From an uncultured Alphaproteobacteria bacterium (lineage in GTDB: Bacteria > Pseudomonadota > Alphaproteobacteria > RF32 > CAG-239), in assembly GCA_944390315.1 (NCBI GenBank), contig CALXPO010000012.1, forward strand, positions 96,912-160,911: a stretch of DNA of 64,000 nucleotides, written 5' to 3'. The notes beneath the pieces are model-generated. The model did no database searches and was not told the origin of the DNA. It saw only the letters and a list, made by a program, of their open reading frames with translations. Made by a program: the position numbers and the translations under genes. Shown here piece by piece: positions 56,119 to 63,883 of the stretch (position 1 is its first letter; each line of letters opens with the position of its first letter).

Positions 56119-56367
56119 ATGGTAAACGGAATTATTTTAGTTATCGGTCTTATGGGGTTCATTTTCAGCGTTCTGTACTGGGCGTTTGGAAAGAGTGAAA
56201 AATTAGCAATGTCATTGACAGCTGTTTTTGCCATTACGGCAGTCTCGGCTTTGATGCATTGTTGTATTGACAATTGGTTCTGGGCTGTGATAGCAGCGAT
56301 AGCCGGTATGGTGGTCTTTACTTATGTCATCGCCGGATACCTCAAGATTGAAAGAAAAGTAAGATAA
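56119..56367 (+). CDS. small inner-membrane protein of unknown function
   Basis: An 82-residue protein with three hydrophobic segments (about 3-24, 30-46 and 52-72) and a short basic tail (KIERKVR). It contains an uncommon Cys-Cys pair at HCCID near residue 47. No family is recognised. It is preceded by about 140 bases of AT-rich sequence and followed by a strong terminator, which supports a real transcription unit. Confidence 0.6.
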   Translation: MVNGIILVIGLMGFIFSVLYWAFGKSEKLAMSLTAVFAITAVSALMHCCIDNWFWAVIAAIAGMVVFTYVIAGYLKIERKVR

Positions 56368-56385
56368 GTTTTACTATAAAAAACG

Positions 56386-56426
56386 ATACCCCGCAAAAAA
56401 ACATCACAGTTTTTGCGGGGTATTTG
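56386..56426 (+). terminator. terminator of the small membrane protein gene
   Basis: ATACCCCGCAAAAA at 56386-56399 pairs perfectly with TTTTTGCGGGGTAT at 56410-56423, followed by T-rich sequence. Confidence 0.93.
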
Positions 56427-56440
56427 TTTGTCAAAATTTT

Positions 56441-56569
56441 TTAATGTTTGGGAGAATGTTCATATTTGGGTTCGTGTCTTCTGTCGTAGTCTATCAGTAA
56501 ATACAGTATAAAAATACTGAGAGCCAGCACATTCCACAAAACCTGCCATAAAATCTCGTTTATTCTCAT
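56441..56569 (-). CDS. candidate 42-residue single-span membrane protein
   Basis: A short frame starting ATG at 56569, with the product beginning MRINEILWQVLWNVLALSIF and continuing to a basic/acidic tail that ends HEPKYEHSPKH. One clear hydrophobic helix at about residues 8-26 is followed by a polar tail. No good ribosome site is visible. It sits between two terminators in an otherwise empty stretch. Size and layout fit small membrane proteins, but codon evidence is limited. Confidence 0.4.
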   Translation of the reverse strand: MRINEILWQVLWNVLALSIFILYLLIDYDRRHEPKYEHSPKH

Positions 56570-56640
56570 GGTATTTCTGTCAATATTAAAGAAGCATATA
56601 GATAAATTTGCATTAACAATCTACCAGAGAATAAACAATA

Positions 56641-56667
56641 AAAAGGGGCGAAATTTCCACCCCTTTT
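56641..56667 (-). terminator. terminator of the small heat-shock protein gene
   Basis: AAAAGGGG at 56641-56648 pairs with CCCCTTTT at 56660-56667. It lies 26 bases past the stop of the minus-strand Hsp20 gene, with an AT-rich tail. Confidence 0.75.
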
Positions 56668-56692
56668 ATTATAAGATGAGAATACGAAATTT

Positions 56693-57304
56693 TTATTCAA
56701 TTGGGATTTTTTTAACTTCTTGAGCTTTCACTTCCGTCTTTGGTACCACAATTGTTAACACGCCGTTTTTAAGTTGGCTTGAAATTTTGTTAACATCAAT
56801 ATTTTCGGGTAAGCTGACCGAACGATTAAATGTACCGAATTGGCGTTCTTGTAAGAAATAATCCCCTTCTTTAACCTCTTGGGCGTCTTTTTTCTCACCG
56901 CTGATGGTTAAAACATAATCTTTGAGTTCAATATTAATGTCTTTTTTCTCCATACCAGGCATTTCCAATGTCACTGTGATTTTATCCTTACCGTCAACTA
57001 CATTCATTCTCCCGAAAACATCAGGTGCGGCGACCAAGGCCACAGAACTATCCATAACATAAGGATCACTTAACAAGCGGTGCATATGGCGTCTGAGATC
57101 GGTCGGTGTGTTAAGTTGTATAAAGTCGTTGATGGCACGTTCCTGAGCATCAAGGCGTTGTTTGAGCATTTCAATTTCCGGATTAGGTGCTTTAGGCATC
57201 GGATTTTCCATCGGTTTAGCTTCAACAGAACTGATAATACTACCGGACAGTAAGGCGGCAGCAGTTAAAAGAGCCAAATTTTTATTGTAAAATTTTTCAG
57301 ACAT
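56693..57304 (-). CDS. small heat-shock protein (Hsp20) with a signal peptide
   Basis: About 203 residues from the ATG at 57304, which has AAAGGAGA upstream; a longer reading from 57388 lacks that. The first 28 residues look like an N-terminal signal peptide (KNLALLTAAALLSGSIISSVEA). A linker and a short helical region precede the alpha-crystallin domain (about 95-195), with LEMPGMEKKDINIELKDYVLTISGEKK and the ALPENIDVNKISSQLKNGVLTIVVPK-like end. Most bacterial Hsp20 proteins are cytoplasmic, so an exported one is unusual and may protect envelope proteins such as the giant adhesin. Confidence 0.85.
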   Translation of the reverse strand: MSEKFYNKNLALLTAAALLSGSIISSVEAKPMENPMPKAPNPEIEMLKQRLDAQERAINDFIQLNTPTDLRRHMHRLLSDPYVMDSSVALVAAPDVFGRMNVVDGKDKITVTLEMPGMEKKDINIELKDYVLTISGEKKDAQEVKEGDYFLQERQFGTFNRSVSLPENIDVNKISSQLKNGVLTIVVPKTEVKAQEVKKIPIE

Positions 57305-57402
57305 AATTGTTCTCCTTTTCTTTTTTAGGACAGAGGAGTTTTTTCCCTCTCTGAGTTTATATGTAGGTACTAAAAACATCCGTTGCAATATAAGGTTATT
57401 TT

Positions 57403-57560
57403 TTTTGTAAATGGCGGTAAGTCAAGGGATTGTCCTCGACTGCGCTTTGCTTGCTCGTTTTCCTGCGCCCATTCGAGCTTAAAAAAGCTCTCACCGGCGT
57501 CCTTTAAGTTCGCCTTTCGCTTGTAGTCGAACCCTTGCCCAAAGGCTCTAAATCCCGTCT
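57403..57560. repeat. tRNA-Ser-linked repeat, related to the tRNA-Ala repeats
   Basis: TTTTGTAAATGGCGG at 57403-57417 repeats at 57606-57620, where it is the 3' end and flank of tRNA-Ser; AAGGGATT of the T arm is repeated too, at an offset of 202. The intervening stretch has a GAGCTT-TTTT-AAGCTC-type hairpin and parts that match the reverse complement of the tRNA-Ala repeats (for example GCTTTGC, and TTCGCC followed by ACCCTTGC). It lies 3' of tRNA-Ser, whereas the Ala copies lie 5' of their tRNA. Confidence 0.6.
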
Positions 57561-57582
57561 GTCCTCAAAACATTTACAAAAA

Positions 57583-57604
57583 AGCCCCGCATTTAAGCGA
57601 GGCT
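57583..57604 (-). terminator. tRNA-Ser terminator
   Basis: On the minus strand AGCCTCGC pairs with GCGGGGCT (one T-G wobble), followed by a T run. On the plus strand the same position would be a C-A mismatch, so the hairpin is adapted to the minus-strand transcript. Confidence 0.8.
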
Positions 57605-57614
57605 GTTTTGTAAA

Positions 57615-57705
57615 TGGCGGACAGAAAGGGATTCGAACCCTTGGTACCCTTTAGAGGTACACACGATTTCCAATCGTGCGCCTTCGACCACTCGGCCACC
57701 TGTCC
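57615..57705 (-). tRNA. tRNA-Ser (anticodon GGA)
   Basis: A 91-base type II tRNA with encoded CCA. On the minus strand it starts GGACAGG. The anticodon stem is CACGA/TCGTG around TTGGAAA (anticodon GGA). It has a long variable arm GTACCTCTAAAGGGTAC and a T arm AAGGG-TTCGAAT-CCCTT. It is followed by its own terminator. Confidence 0.95.
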
Positions 57706-57775
57706 ATCGTCAATTCCTGTTTATTAGACTTTTTTTGTTTATTTTGCAAGCAATATTTTTCAACCATATAAAAAA

Positions 57776-57796
57776 GGGAAGATTTTTAATCTTCCC
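57776..57796 (-). terminator. terminator overlapping the nitroreductase stop codon
   Basis: GGGAAGATT at 57776-57784 pairs perfectly with AATCTTCCC at 57788-57796. On the minus strand it is followed by six T's. The stop codon of the gene at 57786 lies inside the hairpin. Confidence 0.85.
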
Positions 57797-58382
57797 AACC
57801 AATGGCCTGACTGATAATAACGTTTTTCGAATTAGGCAACTTAAGCGCTTTTGCAACTTCGTCCTTATCAAAATAACCGCGGACAACCGAGGCCATACCT
57901 CTTGAAGCCGCATACAGACCGACATTTTGATAAGCAGAACCTGCATGCATAGATGCATAATCGCCATCTTTGCTACCGGTATAAATAAGAACAATCGGAG
58001 CATTCTTCATATAATCCTGAGTAGCAAAAATAGGTAAAATGTTTTCTTTATTAATCAGGACTAATTTATGATCATTTGCATTATATTGCCAAATACCATC
58101 TTTTTTAGCAACAAATACGTCTAAATCTTTTTGGTTCATTGCTGTCGGAATAGTTCTTAAACCACCGCTCCGATTAACGCCATAAGCCGCCCATAAAATG
58201 TTGCTTAATGTTTTATCATCAACCTCTTTAGCAGAAAAAGACTTTATTGATTGACGCTCGCTTAGAGCTTGCATTAAAGGCATTCCGCCTTGTTTGTCCG
58301 GTTCGGGCAACTTTTGCTCAATTGCAATTGCATTAGATATAATACCCATGCCTATCAACACTCCTATCATAAATTTGTTCAT
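57786..58382 (-). CDS. exported SagB/nitroreductase-family protein
   Basis: About 198 residues from the ATG at 58382, preceded by AAAGGAGA; a longer start 24 bases upstream is less likely. Residues 1-20 are a signal peptide (NKFMIGVLIGMGIISNAIA). The flavin-binding nitroreductase fold shows RQSIKSFSAKEVDDKTLSNILWAAYGVNRSGG near residues 40-75, and HAGSAYQNVGLYAASRGMASVVRG later, as in SagB-type dehydrogenases. These bind FMN and reduce or oxidise small molecules or heterocycles. Export is unusual for a cytoplasmic flavoprotein family. It is 27 bases after the HEXXH protein gene. Confidence 0.82.
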   Translation of the reverse strand: MNKFMIGVLIGMGIISNAIAIEQKLPEPDKQGGMPLMQALSERQSIKSFSAKEVDDKTLSNILWAAYGVNRSGGLRTIPTAMNQKDLDVFVAKKDGIWQYNANDHKLVLINKENILPIFATQDYMKNAPIVLIYTGSKDGDYASMHAGSAYQNVGLYAASRGMASVVRGYFDKDEVAKALKLPNSKNVIISQAIGWED

Positions 58383-58408
58383 AAAAGTCTCCTTTATCAT
58401 TATCATAT

Positions 58409-59494
58409 TTATGACGAATAGCCATTTTTATCCGCCATATCCGTCCTCAAGAGAGCAGAGGCCGTACTTTTTGCGTTTGATGATGTCAAACCTGATATAC
58501 TATTTAACTCTAAAGGACATAAATTTTCAACAAATTTAATTTTCATTTTCTCTAATAGGAAATCCGCAACTTCTTCATCCATCTTATAAGCATTCATTTC
58601 TACCGGATTGATGGTATAAAGCTCATTTCCTTCCAAGGCTAAATAGGTGAATTTTGATTCAAACAGCTTATCGACTAAAGGAAAATGGGACCAGTCGTCT
58701 TGTCGACGAGCAATGTGCAAAGCCTCGTGAAAAATAAGTGCCGGAACAGCCAGATTGTGACAAAGCGCAATTTTTTCTTTGTTAACAAATACCGTGTTTC
58801 CTTCGGCATACGCAGTTGGAGCAGTTGAAAATTGCGCGTACATTCCTTGAGGACGCCGAACTTGAGACCAATCATCTTCCGAAAACATTTTTAATGATAT
58901 GTCGGTTTTGTAAGCCCCATTAAAAGCATGTAAAATATTTTCAGCCAAGTGACGCCGTTGATGATTTTCAAGAAGATTCCAATTTTCCAAATCTTCTTTC
59001 AATCTGGGAACACTTTGCAGACGGTGGCAAAATTGCTCGCACTTTGCTAATTCTTGTTTTAAGAAGTCAAGAGGTAGTTTTATCCCAAATAATAATATTT
59101 TGAGTTGCTCTTTATATGTTGCAATTGTCTGTTGATTTTGTTTAAATGTTTGGGCATCGTTGCCGATAACATCTTGAAGTAAATCGTCTAACAGTTCAAT
59201 TCTTTGTTTGTTGTTTAGTTTTGTTAATTTTTCATTGGACATGCCGGCTAATTTATTTAAAGCCTGCTCATATCTGAGTTGAGAAGATTGTTTTAGTTTT
59301 GGGGTGAGTTCGCGAGAAAGTTTGTTCCATTCATCAATGGAAGGAAAGGAGAAACTGCCGAGCAAAAAATCGAGCCTTGCCTGATACTTAGGAAATTTCG
59401 GTTCAATAACCGCGTATTGTTTTCCCTTATATAGACCGACCATAATATTACAGTTCAGCAGAATCCAACGAAATTCGGATACATTCAGTTTCAT
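58409..59494 (-). CDS. HEXXH metalloprotein of unknown family
   Basis: A 361-residue protein without signal peptide. A zinc-protease-type HEALH motif (His256, Glu257, His260) is followed about 39 residues later by ENAY-like NPVEMNAY (Glu299), which would supply a third ligand, and by DEEVADFLLEKM. The region before it is helical with a Leu-rich coiled-coil character (RIELLDDLLQDVIGNDAQTFKQN). I know no named family with this exact arrangement. It precedes the exported nitroreductase and is probably in the same operon. Whether the motif makes it an active protease is unproved. Confidence 0.65.
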   Translation of the reverse strand: MKLNVSEFRWILLNCNIMVGLYKGKQYAVIEPKFPKYQARLDFLLGSFSFPSIDEWNKLSRELTPKLKQSSQLRYEQALNKLAGMSNEKLTKLNNKQRIELLDDLLQDVIGNDAQTFKQNQQTIATYKEQLKILLFGIKLPLDFLKQELAKCEQFCHRLQSVPRLKEDLENWNLLENHQRRHLAENILHAFNGAYKTDISLKMFSEDDWSQVRRPQGMYAQFSTAPTAYAEGNTVFVNKEKIALCHNLAVPALIFHEALHIARRQDDWSHFPLVDKLFESKFTYLALEGNELYTINPVEMNAYKMDEEVADFLLEKMKIKFVENLCPLELNSISGLTSSNAKSTASALLRTDMADKNGYSS

Positions 59495-59645
59495 GTCTTA
59501 CTCCTGCTGTTTTAATATCCTGATATTATAGCATAATATAGGGATGTTTCCAAGAAAAAATATAGTCGGAAGGAATTAGTTTTTTATAAAATAGATATAA
59601 TGAGATATTATAGGATAAAATAGGATTGCAATGTATCTAAAAAAA

Positions 59646-59675
59646 TACAGCTGCCCGATTTCTCGAACAGCTGTA
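59646..59675 (-). terminator. rpsA terminator
   Basis: TACAGCTG at 59646-59653 pairs perfectly with CAGCTGTA at 59668-59675. On the minus strand a T-rich run follows. It lies 22 bases past the rpsA stop. Confidence 0.87.
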
Positions 59676-59696
59676 TGATAAATAAGAAGAGCAAGT

Positions 59697-61379
59697 TTAT
59701 TTTTTCTTCAGAGCTTCGCCTAAAGCATCACCTAAAGAAGAACCTGCAGAAGCTGTGCTGGAGTATTCTTCCAAAGCCTTCTTTTCTTCTTCAATTTCCA
59801 AAGCCTTTACGGACAAGCCGAGTTTGCCTTTTTTCTTCTCAACGCTGGTAACTTTAGCTTCAATTTCATCACCAACATTGTATTGGCTCAAGTCTTGACC
59901 GGCTTTATCTTTAGACATATCGGCTTTTTTGATGTTAGCGGCAACGCCGTTGACTTCAACATCAACACCTTTGTCATCAATAGCGGTAATAACGGCTTTA
60001 ACGACATCGCCTTTTTTGAAGCCATCCAGAGCGGTAGCGTTTTCGTCTTCCGTCAATTGTTTAATACCGAGGCTGATGCGTTCTTTGTCAACATCAACGT
60101 CAATAATCTTAGCCTTAATTTCTTGACCTTTGGTATAATCTTTAACGGCTTCTTCGCCGGATTTATCCCAAGAGAGGTCTGATAAGTGGATCATGCCGTC
60201 GATTTCATCGTTTAAGCCAACGAACAAACCAAATTCGGTAATATTTTTGATTTTACCTTCGATAACGGAACCGACCGGATGCTCTTCGATATAAGCAGCC
60301 CAAGGATTTGGAGTGCATTGTTTAATACCGAGGCTGATTCTTCTCTTTTCAGGATCAACTTCCAAAACCTTAACTTCAACTTCTTGTGAAGTAGAAACGA
60401 TTTTGCCCGGATGAACGTTTTTGCGTGTCCAACTCATTTCGGAAACGTGAACCAAACCTTCAATACCGTCTTCGAGTTCAACAAAGGCACCGTAATCGGT
60501 AATATTGGTAACTTTACCTTTATAGATTTCTCCGACTTTGAATCTTTCCTCAACATTTTGCCAAGGATCGCTTTCAAGTTGTTTCATGCCCAAGCTGATT
60601 CTTTGAGTATCTTCGTTAAATTTGATAACTTGAACTTTAACGGTTTGACCGACAGACAAAACTTCTGCAGGATGATTAATACGTTTCCAAGAAATATCGG
60701 TAACGTGCAACAAACCGTCAACGCCGCCCAAGTCGATGAATGCACCGTAATCGGTAATATTTTTAACAACACCTTCAAGAATAGAACCTTCTTTGATGGT
60801 ATCAATGAGTTCGGCTCTGGATTCTGCTCTGGTTTCTTCCAAAACAACACGGCGAGAAACAACGATATTGCCTCTGACCTTATCCATTTTCAAAATTTGG
60901 AAGGGTTGAGAAATTCCCATTAACGGCGTAATGTCGCGGATCGGACGAATATCAATTTGAGAACCGGGCAAGAAAGCGATAGCACCGTTCAAATCAACGG
61001 TAAAGCCGCCTTTAACGCGACCAAAGATAATAACGTTAATTCTTTCTCCGGCGTTCATAGCCTTTTCAAGATCTTGCCATACTTCTTCACGGCGAGCTTT
61101 TTCGCGTGACAATACGATATTGCCGTCACGGTCTTCATAGCGGTCGACATAAACTTCGACAACGTCGCCGACTTTGAGTTCCGGATTTTGACCGAATTCG
61201 CGAACCGGAATGCGACCTTCAGATTTTAAGCCGACATCAACGGTAACAAAATCCGGTGTAATTTTAATGATTGTACCTTTAACAACCGAACCGACTAAAC
61301 TGTTGTCACCCATTTGCTCTTTAAGCAAATCGGCAAAATTTTCGGTTGTTTCGGGAATTTGAACTTCTGTAGTATTCAT
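59697..61379 (-). CDS. rpsA: 30S ribosomal protein S1
   Basis: RNA-binding protein that brings mRNA to the ribosome. About 560 residues from the ATG at 61379 (MNTTEVQIPE); an ATG 33 bases earlier is in a palindrome. There are six S1 domains: the first two lower in conservation, then four with the VKNITDYGAFIDLGGVDGLLHVTDISW pattern, the last domain being more diverged. The C-terminus is Glu/Ser/Ala-rich. No good Shine-Dalgarno is seen, as is common for rpsA, which is autoregulated in other bacteria. It follows cmk on the same strand. Confidence 0.96.
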   Translation of the reverse strand: MNTTEVQIPETTENFADLLKEQMGDNSLVGSVVKGTIIKITPDFVTVDVGLKSEGRIPVREFGQNPELKVGDVVEVYVDRYEDRDGNIVLSREKARREEVWQDLEKAMNAGERINVIIFGRVKGGFTVDLNGAIAFLPGSQIDIRPIRDITPLMGISQPFQILKMDKVRGNIVVSRRVVLEETRAESRAELIDTIKEGSILEGVVKNITDYGAFIDLGGVDGLLHVTDISWKRINHPAEVLSVGQTVKVQVIKFNEDTQRISLGMKQLESDPWQNVEERFKVGEIYKGKVTNITDYGAFVELEDGIEGLVHVSEMSWTRKNVHPGKIVSTSQEVEVKVLEVDPEKRRISLGIKQCTPNPWAAYIEEHPVGSVIEGKIKNITEFGLFVGLNDEIDGMIHLSDLSWDKSGEEAVKDYTKGQEIKAKIIDVDVDKERISLGIKQLTEDENATALDGFKKGDVVKAVITAIDDKGVDVEVNGVAANIKKADMSKDKAGQDLSQYNVGDEIEAKVTSVEKKKGKLGLSVKALEIEEEKKALEEYSSTASAGSSLGDALGEALKKK

Positions 61380-61406
61380 AAAGTAAAAACAATTCAAAAT
61401 GCCATT

Positions 61407-61421
61407 CCCCATGATATGGGG
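61407..61421 (-). promoter_or_regulatory. palindrome in the rpsA leader
   Basis: CCCCAT-GAT-ATGGGG at 61407-61421 is a perfect 6-bp hairpin about 28 bases upstream of the preferred rpsA start. One arm contains the alternative ATG. rpsA leaders of other bacteria fold into hairpins used for autoregulation; that function here is only inferred. Confidence 0.45.
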
Positions 61422-61526
61422 CGGACTTGTACGGGGTTAATAAATTGACGCAGCGTACCCTGCATATCAAAGTAGCTTCTTTATACACTCAAATTATTAT
61501 TTTTCAAGCATTAAATGTTCAATCTA

Positions 61527-62177
61527 CTATTTTTCGATTAAAGAAAACACTTTTTCTGCCACTTCATCGGCATTTAGCAGCGATGTATCCAAAATCACGG
61601 CATTTTCCGCAGGTTTAAGGGGAGCCGTTGCCCGTTCGGAATCTCTTTTATCTCGGGCAAGCATATCGGATAAAACTTTGTCATAAGTGGTGACAATTCC
61701 TTTTTGTACAAATTCATCAAAGCGGCGTTTGGCACGTACCTCCGAACTGGCGGTTACAAATAATTTTAAGTCTGCTTTAGGGCAAACAACCGTACCGGTA
61801 TCTCTGCCGTCATAAACGACACCCTGTGCGGCAGAACCATCGGCAAAAGTCGGGTTGAGTGCAAAATCTTGTTGCATTTTGAGTAATGCCGCGCGTACTT
61901 TGGGATATGCAGAAACGATTGAAGCCGCTCTGCTGCCGACATCACTTCTAAAATCTTTATGATGAGATAATTCCATCATTTTTACAAAAGTTAAGTTCTT
62001 GGCAATCGTTTCGGCTTTGTTTTCATCATTTAGGTCCGAATTTTCAAGAACCATTTGCAGACCAACGGCACGATAAACCATTCCCGTATCAAAATAAGCC
62101 AAATGATAACGTTTGGCCAAAGTTGCAGCTAAAGTTCCTTTTCCTGCAGCGGCAGGTCCGTCTATTGTGATAATCAT
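61527..62177 (-). CDS. cmk: cytidylate kinase
   Basis: Phosphorylates CMP and dCMP with ATP. The 216-residue product has the P-loop GPAAAGKGTLAATLA near residues 6-20, YFDTGMVYRAVGLQM near residue 29 for the substrate, and DGRDTGTVVCP near 123. The C-terminal lid region RAKRRFDEFVQKG is present. It precedes rpsA by about 150 bases, a common alphaproteobacterial order (aroA-cmk-rpsA). Start and length are typical. Confidence 0.95.
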   Translation of the reverse strand: MIITIDGPAAAGKGTLAATLAKRYHLAYFDTGMVYRAVGLQMVLENSDLNDENKAETIAKNLTFVKMMELSHHKDFRSDVGSRAASIVSAYPKVRAALLKMQQDFALNPTFADGSAAQGVVYDGRDTGTVVCPKADLKLFVTASSEVRAKRRFDEFVQKGIVTTYDKVLSDMLARDKRDSERATAPLKPAENAVILDTSLLNADEVAEKVFSLIEK

Positions 62178-62286
62178 ATTTTTCTTCCGTAACGAAAACT
62201 TAACTACCTTTGTGTATAATCCGCTTTAGGAATGAATACAAGTCTTAGACTTGGGTTATGCAGAATTTATTTGTCGGGGAAGATAA

Positions 62287-63033
62287 TTGTCAAAAATTCG
62301 CTTATATACGGAGGCGTCATTGACGCCTGGAACAGAACTTGAACTCAATGAGGAACAAAGTCGCTATCTGGGGTCGGTTATGCGTGTATCTGCGGGCGAC
62401 GAAGTTTTTTTATTTGATGGCAAAAACGGTGAGTTTTCGGCTCAGGTGAGTTCTGTCGGCAAGAAAAAAGCAAGCCTGATTGTTCATCAAAAAACAAAAG
62501 AATTTTTTAAAGCCGAAGATATTTGGCTGATGTTTGCACCGATAAAAAAAGATCGTACAGATTTTGTAATTGAGAAAGCAACCGAACTTGGTGTGCATAA
62601 AATTATACCGACATTGACGCGCTATACTATTAGCGAAAAGGTCAGAACAGATAGATTTCGGGCGCAGGTCATTGAAGCGACTGAGCAATCTCGAAGACTC
62701 GATTTGCCGCAGGTAGAAGAAGCTCAAAGACTTGAACATTTACTTGAAACTTGGGATGCTTCGCGTCACTTGTTTTTTATGGATGAAACAGGCAGGGGGA
62801 CTTCCGCCGTATCAACTTTTATGCAAAATAAAGGTGCGGCAGCCTTGCTTATCGGTCCCGAAGGAGGATTTGCGGAAGAAGAATTAAAAAGATTGAGAGA
62901 TTGTTCTTTTGCAAAAGCAGTAAGTCTTGGACCTTTAATTCTGAGAGCAGAAACGGCAGCTTTGTCAGCCTTGAGTATTTGGCAGGCCGTTAATGGAAAT
63001 TGGAATGGAGAAAAATATGAGAAAGAAAGCTAG
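62287..63033 (+). CDS. rsmE: 16S rRNA m3U1498 methyltransferase
   Basis: SPOUT-class enzyme that methylates U1498 of 16S rRNA. The 248-residue protein begins with a TTG codon at 62287 preceded by GGGGAAG; no in-frame ATG occurs near the start. The PUA-like N-domain precedes the knotted C-domain, which has LLIGPEGGFAEEEL near 190 and VSLGPLILRAETAALSAL near the C-terminus, the family's SAM-binding signature. A TATAAT at 62215-62220 may be its -10. It overlaps rquA by 17 bases, so the two are coupled. Confidence 0.93.
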   Translation: MSKIRLYTEASLTPGTELELNEEQSRYLGSVMRVSAGDEVFLFDGKNGEFSAQVSSVGKKKASLIVHQKTKEFFKAEDIWLMFAPIKKDRTDFVIEKATELGVHKIIPTLTRYTISEKVRTDRFRAQVIEATEQSRRLDLPQVEEAQRLEHLLETWDASRHLFFMDETGRGTSAVSTFMQNKGAAALLIGPEGGFAEEELKRLRDCSFAKAVSLGPLILRAETAALSALSIWQAVNGNWNGEKYEKES

Positions 63034-63739
63034 TTCAATTCCGCCGGCAAAAAGAGCGGCAGATAAAGCTAAAATTCCGCTTTATCAACGTGAATTTTAC
63101 AGCTGGTTATATGAAAGTCCTCGTTTGACTAAGTGGTTGGATAACCAAAAATTGTTAAATATGCTTACTTTCGGCTTTAGTTCCAAAATGTTGCAATCAT
63201 GCGCCGGTGAGCTTAAAACATCGTCGAATGTTTTGCAGATGGGGGGAACTTTTGGTGATCAAATCGGCGTTGCCGCTTCAAAAATAGGCATTTTCGGGCA
63301 CTATGACCTGCTTGATGTAAGCATGGTTCAGCTGCGCCATCAACGCAACAAATATTGTTATTTGTATCCTTTTATGCGTTTTATTAACGGTGACGCTTCC
63401 AATCCCATAGATAAGCAGTATGATGCCGTAATTTGCTATATGTTATTACACGAAGTTCCTTCAGAAAGTCGTGAAAAAATTATAAATAATGCACTGCATT
63501 GCCTAAAACCTGATGGAAAAGCTATTTTTATAGAATATAACAATGCTTTTATCTGGCATCCGCTTCGTTGGTTCGTGAAATTATTTAATCGCTTGTATCA
63601 GCCTTTTGCAGAAAAAATGTGGCATAATGAAATTAAAAATTATGTTCATAATCCATCAGAGTACAATTGGCGCAAGATTACTTTTTTTGGCAAAATGTAT
63701 CAAAAGGTGGTTGTAACCAAAAAAGACAGTTTGTACTAG
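63017..63739 (+). CDS. rquA: rhodoquinone-biosynthesis protein RquA
   Basis: A methyltransferase-fold enzyme of about 240 residues from the ATG at 63017 (with GGAG 6 bases upstream, inside rsmE). RquA converts ubiquinone to rhodoquinone, the low-potential quinone used with fumarate reductase in anaerobic respiration. The family-type motif I VLQMGGTFGDQIGVAA has no acidic glycine-rich loop, as known for RquA. Further matches are YDLLDVSMVQLRHQR, INGDASNPID, YDAVICYMLLHEVPSESRE and WHPLRWFVKLFNRLYQPFAEKMW. Supports anaerobic life together with the hydrogenase operon. The start overlaps rsmE. Confidence 0.87.
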   Translation: MRKKASSIPPAKRAADKAKIPLYQREFYSWLYESPRLTKWLDNQKLLNMLTFGFSSKMLQSCAGELKTSSNVLQMGGTFGDQIGVAASKIGIFGHYDLLDVSMVQLRHQRNKYCYLYPFMRFINGDASNPIDKQYDAVICYMLLHEVPSESREKIINNALHCLKPDGKAIFIEYNNAFIWHPLRWFVKLFNRLYQPFAEKMWHNEIKNYVHNPSEYNWRKITFFGKMYQKVVVTKKDSLY

Positions 63740-63883
63740 TTTATGCCCAGATATTGTGTTCGGGTGTAGAGACTATTGTTGTCAAAGCAGGATGAGAATC
63801 ATATCTTGAGGTTGGGAAATATATAGATAAAATTTTCTTTATGGATAAATCTCCTAAATATTTAGTTGTTGTTCAATAGATAT
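63740..63883 (+). other. spacer between rquA and the hairpin array
   Basis: About 140 bases of AT-rich sequence. The only open frame is a short one from ATG at 63841 (MDKSPKYLVVVQ) that ends at the TAG bordering the hairpin array. This would fit a gene start cut off by an insertion, but the piece is too short to identify. I see no RNA gene here. Confidence 0.4.

Noticed and set aside
57418..57560. Possible second tRNA-Ser
   Set aside because: Only the 3' end and part of the T arm are shared with tRNA-Ser; no anticodon arm can be formed.
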